Positions 54,758-64,000 of a stretch of 64,000 nt of DNA are shown here, one piece after another. The notes below the pieces were generated by a model. That model was not told the origin of the DNA and did not search any database. It saw only the letters and a list, made by a program, of their open reading frames with translations. Position 1 is the stretch's first letter. Every line of letters begins with the position of its first letter. The stretch spans positions 19,363,036 through 19,427,035 of the forward strand of contig CM053326.1 of the NCBI GenBank assembly GCA_028583605.1, in the 5' to 3' direction. Position numbers and translations under genes: made by a program. Source of the stretch: Dastarcus helophoroides. Its lineage: Eukaryota; Arthropoda; Insecta; Coleoptera; Bothrideridae.

Positions 54758-57193
54758 TTATTGAAAAAATTCTCCTAATATAGATAATTTTTGTAAAAAT
54801 AGTTGAGCTTTGCAGCTCAACTGTTTAAAGTTATTTTCCCATGTTGCATTTCTAGGATACCTATTTTCTTTCCTAAATCGTTCAAGTATTTCCTGCGGAT
54901 CATACTTCTTGTCTTCATCAAAATCCCCCTTTAACTGAGTTATCTCCCCAACACCAGTTACATTGTCCAAACTGTCTGCATCTTCTGTTCCATCAATTTT
55001 AATATCTGAAGTTATAAAATTTTCTTCACCACCATCGCTATCTACAATCGTTTTAGATTTATTCCTACTGGCGGTTATTGCTTCCAAGGATTCTCCTTTA
55101 AAATAATTCTCATTTATGTTGAATTTGGAAAAATCGTATAACTCGTATTTGGGCAAATCATGACAACATCTGACCGCGCTAGGGTCAATAGGATGTGCCT
55201 CTGTATTAAAAATATAACCACCAGTTTCGATCAAACATTCACCGTTGGGTGTCTCTATAACAGTCCCGTGTTGTCCCTGATTATGCATGAAGTTATCCGG
55301 ATCAAAAAGTAAGTAAAGATATTTGGTCGTCTCTGAAAGGAAAAATGATTCCATTCGGTCCTCTTTTCTATGATCTCGGACGTCTTTTATCTAGAAAAGC
55401 GTTTGTTATTTGGGACAATTTTAGAAAATTAACTTACAGTAGCATAACCGCAAGGTGTCCTCGAACTATACTGAATACTTCTCAGGATATCTTCCCCAGC
55501 TTGCAAAAGAAATGGATCCCCGGTAGACCTATACAGAAGCATAATTGATTCTATCAGTTCAGGTCGCAACGGCCAACTTTCTTTGTTACTGCCGGCCTCA
55601 GACTGTGGGATGTAGTAAAACTCTGGCGTAAAGCCGTACTGTTGCCAAACTTGGTGGTAATTGTGAAGAGTTTTCATAGCAGCTGACGTATCACCTTAAA
55701 GATACTTTCGTTATACTCACTCAGAATCTCCAGAGTTAACTCGTACCGATAAGACTCAGAACGCCGGGCCAATAAGCTTCCAGTGATTGAAAAACTGGAA
55801 GCGTTATTTGTCCTTTGGTCATTGAAACCCACATATACCAATCGTCTTTTTTCAAGTGCTTATCGAAATGTTTTCTTGCCTCATGAAACATTTCCATCAG
55901 TTCGGGTCTTTGAAGCAAAATGGAACCCTTAACTAGATATTCAAAGTAGGAGTCTACTCCAGACCCTATGCCGGCATCTTGGGCGGTCCAACGCCCAGAT
56001 TCGATGTCAATATGGTTGCCGAAGAGTCCTAATTGGGATTTATGGTTGAAAAGTGAGTATAGAGCATTCATGGCTACCTGAAAACCAAAATTGTGGGAAA
56101 TGTGTTGTTTCAAGATAAACTTTGTAAATATAACAGGGTTACCATATACCACTCATAATTTTTTGTACACATGTATCGAAAAATATATCAAAAGGTCAAG
56201 AATAATCTTCACAATAGATGCTCTTTCATTACCTCTTCATATATAGGATCTCCTGTCAGCCGACTCAATGTTCCAAACTCGACAATAAAAGTCCCAATTC
56301 CTGCTGTACATGTAACGGTCGTTTCACCTTTTGGCACCCCATGTCTCAAATTAACAGTACCATAAGGCATCCCAGTTGGTGTGTCAAACGCAACGATAAG
56401 TCTCTTGGCCACATCTTCAGCTAATCGTAATAAAGGGCCGTTACAGGGCCAACCTGGCTCTAATTTTGCTCCTGCTCTAAAAGGTATAACTGCATACTCA
56501 CCAACTTACTATAGTTTGAAGCACCCCTCAAAATTCACAATTTCTTTCAAAATATAAAATTAAGTGTTCAAAATGCAGGTATCGATGATCATATTTTTTT
56601 ACTGGTAATCATATTGAAAATACTTTACAGAGTTAAAGTGAAAATTGTTATTAAGGGGATTTAGAAACCTTCTCTACTTGTTCCTACCTATGCATAAGTA
56701 AATGAGCACTTAATAAACCCCCTATAATCCTGATGTTTGTTTCAAAAACAGAAACGTTTATATTGGCATCAAAATTTATTTTGGTTGTTATAATATCAAC
56801 GACTCTTTGAAATTCACTATAATTACCCATAATAACTAGAGTATCAAGAGCATCAACAAGTGTCAAAGAATAACTAAAAGTATAAGAAGTATTACAGATG
56901 AAATTAGCACAATTACAACTGCTACCTTCCATAGGTGTCAATTCCATCACAGCTAAGGGGCCTTAATTCATCATACGGATAAGCATATTTCAAATAGCTA
57001 TTATAAGCATGATAAAACATTTCCCTAACTTCCTCCCTAAACAAATTAGGTGATAAATATTCAAATAGTTCCACGTAAGAAGCACCTACCTTAATTTAAT
57101 AATATCATCTTTTGTATACGTTCTAAGACTAAATACTGGATTAAATAAAAATATAATAAAATACACACAGTTTCTCCTCCACTGTGTAAGCAT
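54758..57193 (-). CDS. EDEM2: EDEM2, ER degradation-enhancing alpha-mannosidase-like protein
   Basis: Glycosyl hydrolase family 47 member that starts mannose trimming of misfolded glycoproteins for ER-associated degradation. Seven coding exons in transcription order: 57193-57090, 57036-56926, 56873-56688, 56476-56233, 56077-55747, 55694-55438, 55390-54758. They join in frame to give 621 aa. A signal peptide is present ([22 protein letters not shown]). Diagnostic GH47/EDEM2 motifs follow: [115 protein letters not shown] and the calcium-site stretch TEAHPIDP. The tail after this is divergent and acidic. Two introns are 52-53 nt. The ATG was chosen because the next upstream one is followed by a stop. 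The C-terminus has no KDEL signal. Confidence 0.95.
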
Positions 57194-57387
57194 TGTTTAA
57201 CTTCAAAATAATAAGAAATAAAGAAAAACAATCATCTTAATTTCCACATATTTTATATTTATTTTTCAAGTTGAAAGTAGTTCATTAATAGGTAGCTAAA
57301 GTGTCTGGCTGCAGTGTTGCCATAATAGTTCTGCTACAAATTTAGTGGTAAAATAGTTCCACAAATTCTGTGGCCCAAGCGCCATGG

Positions 57388-57862
57388 CAGCGTTCCCAAC
57401 AACCAAAAATAAATATTCTCTGTATCTTCTTTGCGAAGTATTGGTATTTCCATTCATGTTCAGAATTATTTCTCACAGCACACACAAAATTGTAACGGAA
57501 GAAATTTGGATTGATTTTCTGACGATGGGCAGAGAATAACACTGCCCGAAACGTTAAAACTTTAAAATAATCTTGTTGTTATTTAGTTTTACGTCGTTTA
57601 AATTTTAAGGTAGTTTTAAGTGTTTTTTCAGGGTTGAGTCACAAACAGGGATTGACAAACAAAGATGCAACGCAATCGCTGCTTGGGGCAATCTATAACA
57701 GATTGCCAATCCTTAACAGAAGATTACTGAAAATTTAGAATTATAAAAGTAATAACTGGCGAAGAAAAGACAATAATACATGAATAAAAAACCTAAAATA
57801 AAATTCGAATAAAGCTTTCACAAATCCTTGACTAATTTATTTGTGGTCTTAATTCCCCTGTT
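57388..57862 (+). repeat. Repeat with hammerhead-like core (recurs, shortened, at 63.4 kb)
   Basis: Starts near gttcccaacaacc (57393) and ends with cctaaaataaaattcgaata then gctttcacaaatccttgac (57791-57835). At 63418-63495 the same two ends are fused (gttcccaacaacctaaaataaaattagaa), so the middle 385 bp is absent there. In the middle lie CTGACGA (57519-57525), one T, the stem GGGCAG/CTGCCC (57527-57547) and GAAAC (57548-57552). TAACG upstream (about 57492) can pair with CGTTA after GAAA. No ORF of note. Confidence 0.6.
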
Positions 57863-58308
57863 TATTATTAGGACCATGACCGTTTACACCAATTGCAACC
57901 CTATGTATCGATTACTTAATCGCCGTTAAAATTTAAACTAGAATATCCATTGCAGGGTACATGCAAAATTGACTAGTCAACTAATGGCAAGTTACATTTG
58001 GCAACGTCGGATAAGTGAATGATTTTTACTCTATTGCAATGAAATTGTGGCAATATTCAAAACTCCAATTGTCAATTTTGTTAACAAATCTGGCCCAAGT
58101 CTTATTTTTTCACGTGTTATTCGCATAAACTAAATATCCTAAATATAATATATCTACTTTATACATTCGAAATGACCGCGAATATAAGGGAATCAGACAA
58201 GAGAGGACACTACTTATATAGACAATTCATGGGCAATTTGTTTACATAGCGTCATCACGTTTGGGTTGAGGTTTAAACCAAACGGTCGTATACTTTATGG
58301 CCGCATAT
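57863..58308. other. Intergenic DNA left of the second hAT element
   Basis: No gene or repeat end recognised. Confidence 0.4.
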
Positions 58309-58614
58309 GTTTGTATCAGTAGCGGACTAAGCCCGTCAGAGGCCCGGGGCGGCAAAGCTGAATTAGGTCCCCCAGCTTTAGAAAAAAAATGTAGTTTTAC
58401 AAGCTTTTTATTCAGATCACATTTGTATGTATAAATAAGTGTTTGTTTATTTCGTCAAAATCTGGCAAGTGAAATTTAAATTATTTAGGCTAAATAAACA
58501 TACATCCCTACAATATGGAATGGATATGGGCGAGGAAAATAAAATACGAATCGATCGACAAAAAAAAATTAGATAAAATAAATCAAAGATAGATTTTTTA
58601 TTTTTTATAGCGTG

Positions 58615-61159
58615 TTATATATGTTTTCGTGCCTTCAATTTACTGAACTCCTTAATAACTTCTGTGAAATCGATTTCTTCTGAAATTTTTCTTTCTATTG
58701 AAAGCACGGCTAGATTAACCAGTCGCTCTTGACCCATTGTAGATCGAAGATAATTTTTAATTAGTTTAAGTTTCGAAAAACTCCTCTCGCATGATGCAAC
58801 CGAGATGCAAATGCTCAAGAAGTATTGAAGTATAAGCGATATACAGGATAACGATTCACTGAAGTCGCATTTTATTATAAATTGAAGGATTTCTTGGGCT
58901 CTCCATTTGGCAGCAACGTCCATACTCGTATCGGTGGCTTTTTATTTCTTGAGAAACTTGCTCCTTGTCAAATTCACCATAAATTTGTATCAGATTGTCA
59001 ACTGCTACAGCCAGAGCGTCATCTGAAGCTTCTAGCATAAACTCTGTTTCAATAATTTGGAAAATATTATTAATTTGTTTCATGGCCCCGTATCGTGTCG
59101 ACAATTCTTGTATAAATCGGTCTATGCATTCATACATTGACCGACGTATTTCTTCTTGAATTGATAATCCAGCATCATGAGCTGCTTCACCCGGCATCGT
59201 TCTTTTTACTTTCCTTCTTCTTCGTTTCTCGATGTTGATGTCCGTGTCATTGCATTTTTTTATACCAAAAGTTACAGCATTGTCTACAATCGTGGTTCGT
59301 TCGGTCACTAAATACTCATTCAAGGCGTTTAGTTTGGTGATTCCTGTATCTAGAGTCATTTTTCGAGACTGCAAATATTGTTGAACTAAATTTACTTCCT
59401 CTAGTATAGAAAGCCAGAATTGTATATAGGTTAAAAAGGTAAAATCACAAACAGCCGGCAGGAGCAGACTTGCTCCTGATCTCGTATCTAGATTTGCTTT
59501 TGTTGGATCTTGAAAATGTTCCAAACTACTCACAATTGTCTCTATGTTTTCTTTTACAACTTTTACTGACTCGTAATGAGCGCTCCAGCGAGTATCCGAT
59601 AAACATTTTAAATTTTTTCCAGTTTTCTCTTTCAGAAATTGCCATCTCTGTGTAGATGACGAAAAGAACGAATATAATTTCTCTACTGTTCCAAAACAAG
59701 TTATACTGGAAGTAACGCATGCAAATGCATGAACTCCACAAAGATTCAAGGAATGATTAGAACAAGGACTGAACAATGCCTTTGGATTTACTTCTCGAAT
59801 TTTTCGTTGAATCCCTCCATGGACACCTGACATTGACGCGGCATTGTCATAACCTTGAGGCCTGCACAACGCAATATCCAGTCCATCTTTTTCCAGCTGT
59901 TGCTGAATGTCTTTTGACATATCCTCAGCAGTTTTTCCAGACATCAAAAAAAAACAAGAAAGATTCTCGTACTTCCACAATGTCATTCTCTATATGAACG
60001 AATCTAATGATTTGACTCATTTGGTCTATTTTACTTTCGTCAGGAGAGTGTCAAAAATGATTCCGTAATACTTAGCCTTTTTAATATCTGCAATAATTTT
60101 TTGCGCAAACATTGAATAAATTCATTTTGTATTCCTTTTGACAAATAAGATGGTACTCTCTTTGACCCACCAGCAGCCTCTTCTAGTTTTAAGCAATGCT
60201 CTTTTAACACCGAATCATATTTCGCTAACAGTTGTACTAATTCTAGAAAATTTCCCCTGTTTTCCGAAGAAATGCCTTCACGGTAGCCTCGGAAGGCAAG
60301 ATTTTGTTAGGCTAAGAGCGTTACATCTAAAAGCCGATGTAAAATGTTTCTCCGTTTCATCGTTAGTTAGTTAGTTTCATCGTTAATAATCTTCAAATTA
60401 TCTTTATCAATAATTTTATTAAGTTTCAAGCCCATTGTCAACGTTTTCCATTTTTCTAAGTTTGATAGATGTTCATGAGACGATTCATGCTGTGATATTC
60501 TTGGATTTAATTTCCATCACTGACAAAAACCAGAGACAAGTTTATTAGTGTGATTGTCACCCTCAGATGCAAATAACCGGCAGCAGTAACAATATAATTT
60601 CTTTGTTGATGGAGAGTATAGCATCCATTTCCTTAAATATTTAGTCTCGTTTAAATGTGATTAAAACCACGGCAAAGTTAAACAACGATGTGTTCCCTTA
60701 GTGCTTTTACCTGGTCTTTCTACAGATTCAAAAGGTCCGTCCTTGTTTTGAAATATTTCACTGCCCTTTTTATAATCGAAATTCTGATATGATGTGGCAC
60801 AGGTATTGGTCAATGTGCAGCATCATTGGATGATAAGAACTCTAACTTAAAAGCAACGTAGTCTTCGGCTTCCTCGGTATTTTTCTTTAATTTATTAGTT
60901 TTATAGTCCCGTATTTCAGTGTCAGTCACGTCGGAGTTTTTATTAATATAACATTTAATAGACTTTTCAGCTATGTTTGCTGTTTCAATATCAATGATTT
61001 GTATATTAGATCCCGATTCAACAGTTTGATTAATTTCTTCGGCAACGCCACTTTTCTTCTCTTCAGAATTCGAAATGATCCAGCAAGCGATTTTACCTCT
61101 TCAGTCTTCGCTTTTTTTAGCTTCCTTTTCTGAGAGCCAGATGGTTGAATCCTTTTCAC
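58615..61159 (-). pseudogene. Frameshifted hAT transposase (TTF finger, DUF4371-like, hATC)
   Basis: The N-terminal piece (61159-60971, MKRIQPSGSQKRKLKKAK) is followed by a region with stops and shifts that still shows a TTF-type zinc finger (KWMLYSPSTKKLYCYCCRLF, about 60640-60580). The longest intact part is 376 codons (59986-58856), with QGYDNAASMSGVHGGIQ, a CSNHSLNLCG motif and LSDTRWSAHYESV. A frameshift near 58925 separates the C-terminal dimerisation piece (58923-58615), which has [20 protein letters not shown]. The order matches ZMYM1-like hAT transposases. Multiple lesions mean no functional enzyme from this copy. Confidence 0.88.
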
Positions 61160-62230
61160 TAAAAATAATGAGATAAATAAGAAACTTTTATAAAAGATAG
61201 CTAAATTACATAGACTAAAAAATTATTATTTGCATAAAAAAACCAATATTTTATGTGTTGGTTAAAGTGACATATCTTTAAATTTCCTCAATTTTTTTAC
61301 AATCGTTACAACCGCTAAATGCAGCTCATGCATTTTACAAATGCGCCTTATCTTATGATTAGTGCAGTAAATTAACGATGTCATGAGCAGCGATCGGAAT
61401 AGGTAGACTATTTAGCTAAACTTCTAGAAACAGACATAAATTGGTAACATCCTTACAACAATATTTTGATAAGCGAATGTTCTATTCCCTAATAAACGTG
61501 CACTACAAATAAAATAAGGACTACTCGCGAAATGCAAGAACTGAAGCAATGTACTCCTAAGTGCATATTGACTAGAAACTACAATTATAATTTCTAGGCT
61601 AAATTATAGGAAGAATTACTTACTTTTTCCAAATACTCGAAAATGCACTAACTCAACTCTAAACTCATTTACTTTTATACCGCAACAAAAATCAAAAACA
61701 CTATTACACTTTTTAATGAAATTACTTTGAAGGATAAGATCGCGTTTACTACTTTACAATTTGAAAAAAGGCTTATCCGTTCGCGAAAATATTAAAACAC
61801 ACTAATAAACTATTAAATATCAACGTAATGAAATTTAATATATTTTAAATGAGGCCAATGTTTATTTTTTGACGTAAATAGAATGTAAATGTAGGCGTAC
61901 AATAGTGAATTATTTGTACTTCATTCATTCAGGGATTCCTGGGGAAGTACCCGCTACAAAGACTGGGGGAAATCCCGTCTATAGCGTATTGGACGCGTTC
62001 AGCAAAGTTAAAAGAATATTAGTACCGCGTAAAAAGTCTAGATGGCTGTAGTGTTTTGATCTTGATGAAATTATATAGGTACTAAACACATTTTTAAAGT
62101 CTTCCCTGATAGCCAGGCTTTTACTACAAGATCTTGGACATCAGGAGTTGCGTCAAACTTAACATTAAGTTTATGTTAAGTCGTAATTAAGTAATATTTG
62201 CATCTAAGTTAAACACAATATGCAGTCGTA

Positions 62231-62390
62231 ATTTGAAGTCAAGTTAACTACAAGACTTGTAGTAAACTTGTAGCAAAAACTTTTGGTTAACTTAACGACA
62301 ATAACTTGCATATGACGACTTTTACTTAAGTTGTATCAAAATTAACTACCAACTTAATTATTATCCAAGTCTGTTAACTTGACTTCAAAT
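62231..62390. repeat. 18-bp perfect inverted repeat inside the second hAT element
   Basis: atttgaagtcaagttaac (62231-62248) and its exact complement (62373-62390), separated by 124 bp that itself contains related 'acttaag/cttgtagt' pairs. It may be a small MITE inserted in the hAT element or a subterminal structure of it. Confidence 0.6.
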
Positions 62391-62548
62391 TCCGTCTCTA
62401 GATTGACGTCAAGTTGAGCATTAAGGTGGCTATCGGGGTTATTTAGGATTTGATCAGGGGAACGCAGAGGCATTTGGGGGCCCCCAAGACCGGAGGCCGG
62501 GGCGGGCCGCCCCTTCCGCCCGCCTGTTAGTCCGCCACTGGTTTGTAT

Positions 62549-63415
62549 CGGCATAACTTATTCACCATATTGACTTTTGACCACTTTTCGCTTTGTGTTT
62601 CTCTGTTACTCGTTTTTTTCTTGTATTTTGTGTTTGTTTTTTTTCTCTAGTTTGTGTTTAATTTGTTGTTCTGTGTTTTTGTATGTTTTATTTGTTGTTC
62701 TGTTTAACTATTTGATTTTCACTTTTTATTGCTGCGATTACATCAAATTCGAGGTAGGTTAATTTTTTTTAAAAAACAGCTTGTTTATCAAAACCAGGTT
62801 ATTTTTCTAGACCAGTAATGAATGTTCCAACCGTTGGTAGGAAAAACGTCTGTTGCGTCCCCGACTATCCCGATAAATTATGTTTAATAACTAACGTAGA
62901 TATGTTTCCATATTAAGTAATTACTAATTTTTCATATTTATTGTTAATCCATAATTTAAATAATAAATATGGAGAATTTCGCAAAGTGAGGGTTAAAAAT
63001 ATCAATAAGATTATTCATCAAATCCCAATTATATATTATTTTCTGTGATAACAATTTATTTGTATTCAATAATGTATATTATGTTATTTGTTTATATTAT
63101 GTTTTTGCAGAATTGCGGATTAATCATATTTTTATAATGTAAATCCACTAATATATGTATTTATGCTACAATAAATTATATTATTTCCAAAAAAAGTCGT
63201 TTTTATCAACTTCAATAATTTGATATAACCTCTAAATCATTGACACTTCGTCTGTGTATTTGGTTTTTTGATAATATTTATAAATTTATCAATTAATTAA
63301 ATGAAAGCAGACATTTTAAATTCACCACCACAATAAGTTTAGTTTGGGAATCGCTCACGGTGAGCGCTTTGTGCATACGCAAATTGCATCCTATGTCTGA
63401 CTCACCGCCGCCACA
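62549..63415. other. AT-rich intergenic DNA
   Basis: T-rich then A/T-rich sequence. The 61-codon frame at 62577 is F/L/C-rich and compositional. No gene is seen. Confidence 0.5.
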
Positions 63416-63497
63416 GTGTTCCCAACAACCTAAAATAAAATTAGAATAAAGCTTTCACAAACCCTTGATTAATTTGTTTGTGTTCTTGATTCCAGTT
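63416..63497 (+). repeat. Shortened copy of the 57.4-57.9 kb repeat
   Basis: gttcccaacaacc is directly joined to taaaataaaattagaataaa and gctttcacaaacccttga, matching the two ends of the 57388-57862 repeat without its middle. Confidence 0.7.
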
Positions 63498-63847
63498 TCT
63501 TACTAGGCCTAATACTTCTGAACAATTATTATTTACGTATTAAATAATGTCCTGTGGATTTATTAGACAGCAGCACAAGTGTCTAAAAACATAGAATGCG
63601 TTTTCGACCATAAAAAGTGCCTCACAAAACATATTTATGCATAGAGAGCAAAATTTCGTCGGCGGCTATTGAACCGTTTGAATCCAGAGGCGGAGTCAAC
63701 AAATTCAAGCTCCGCCAGATTAACATATTTCCATTGACGTGGGTATAGCGCATTACAGCGATTACCAGATTACATTGAATACACGTAAACGTTCACTTCC
63801 TATTGTTATTACCATTAAAGTCGTGGCTTTACAACTGCATTGTTAAA

Positions 63848-64000
63848 ATGGAAATAGAAACTTTGCAAAATTTAATTTCTCCATTTTTCGATAATTCCAC
63901 TATATTAAATATAGCGAAAAATTACGGTTACGCAAATCCAGTTATTAAAGCAATTAACATTCTACCGGATTCACAAAAATTAGGCGACTCTTACTTGAGT
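63848..64000 (+). CDS. Start of a probable EcKL/CHK kinase-like gene (partial at right edge)
   Basis: The ATG at 63848 opens 51 codons to the window edge without a stop: MEIETLQNLISPFF, then NYGYANPVIKAINILPDSQK and LGDSYLS. The pattern (glycine/tyrosine-rich start, 'P-x-(V/I)-x-(A/S)-(I/V)', then a basic/GD-(N/S)-Y-(L/A)-S turn) is that of the N-terminus of insect ecdysteroid 22-kinase-like (EcKL, CHK domain) proteins, which are thought to phosphorylate ecdysteroids or detoxification products. The kinase core lies outside the window, so the family call is an inference from about 20 residues. Confidence 0.5.
   Translation, partial: MEIETLQNLISPFFDNSTILNIAKNYGYANPVIKAINILPDSQKLGDSYLS

Larger units (their letters stand above)
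58317..62540 (-). mobile_element. hAT transposon of the TTF-finger/ZMYM1-like lineage, decayed interior
   Basis: Left end CAGTAGCGGACTAAGCCCG; right end read inward CAGTGGCGGACTAACAGGCG; so the terminal repeat is about 14 bp (CAGTRGCGGACTAA). The 8-bp duplication GTTTGTAT flanks it at 58309-58316 and 62541-62548. Subterminal sequence is G/C-rich at both ends, unlike the AT-rich flanks. Length 4224 bp. The transposase is on minus and broken. A strong internal inverted repeat lies at 62231-62390. The ends look complete enough to be mobilised in trans. Confidence 0.92.

Noticed and set aside
62577..62762. 61-codon F/C/L-rich ORF
   Set aside because: T-rich low-complexity sequence; transmembrane-like composition is expected by chance there.
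1..64000. CRISPR arrays, operons, ribosome-binding sites and bacterial terminators
   Set aside because: The window is eukaryotic. Repeats present are transposons, hairpins and low-complexity DNA, with no regularly spaced array.

Overview
The window is nuclear DNA from an animal, most probably an insect. It is AT-rich. Protein genes are split by short GT-AG introns, often about 50 nt. It holds a kekkon-type LRR/Ig receptor gene (an arthropod family) and what looks like the start of an ecdysteroid-kinase-like gene (also typical of arthropods). Most of the rest is decayed or intact transposable elements. A beetle or another holometabolous insect would fit, but I cannot fix the order from sequence alone.

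Layout. 1-8.6 kb: no protein gene; an incoming transposon end, two rearranged repeat copies (0.66-1.31 kb), a GC-richer island (1.9-2.4 kb), a tRNA-like SINE head, AT-rich low-complexity DNA, an inverted-repeat element at 6.2-6.6 kb and a MITE at 6.8-7.1 kb. 8.68-11.60 kb: an apparently intact autonomous hAT transposon with one 588-613 aa transposase ORF, terminal inverted repeats and an 8-bp target duplication. 11.6-31 kb: gene-poor; a perfect-looking small hairpin (13.8 kb), a broken jockey-type LINE (14.5-16.3 kb), a TA-flanked non-autonomous DNA element (21.1-22.0 kb), a promoter-like block (20.84 kb), a large palindrome with hammerhead-like cores (26.2-26.9 kb) and a possible 81-aa gene (29.24 kb). 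31.0-32.8 kb: kekkon-like receptor (minus strand). 33.25-34.74 kb: a foldback element nested inside another repeat. 36-38 kb: minisatellites and LINE 3' ends. 38.67-38.84 kb: a TATA box followed by a signal-peptide exon.

41.8-57.2 kb is a compact cluster of four conserved housekeeping genes whose exon structure I could trace fully: a myotubularin phosphatase of the MTMR6/7/8 group with a C-terminal FYVE-like finger (+), MRE11 (-), a ZFAND2-type AN1 zinc-finger protein (+) and EDEM2 (-). They alternate strands: MTMR/MRE11 and ZFAND2/EDEM2 are tail to tail, and MRE11/ZFAND2 are head to head across about 0.9 kb. In function they cover endosomal phosphoinositide turnover, DNA double-strand-break repair, proteasome-linked stress response and ER-associated degradation. 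The last two both serve protein quality control, but nothing in the sequence shows co-regulation.

58.3-62.5 kb is a second hAT element of a different lineage (TTF-finger/ZMYM1-like transposase) with intact ends and an 8-bp target duplication but a frameshifted, stop-interrupted transposase. At 63.85 kb the first exon of a probable EcKL-type kinase gene runs off the right edge.

The least expected pattern is a recurring RNA-like motif, CTGANGA + one base + hairpin + GAAAC, found in three unrelated repeat families (about 6.3, 26.5/26.8 and 57.5 kb). It resembles the core of hammerhead ribozymes known from Penelope-like elements and retrozymes, but each copy departs from the consensus in the same way.
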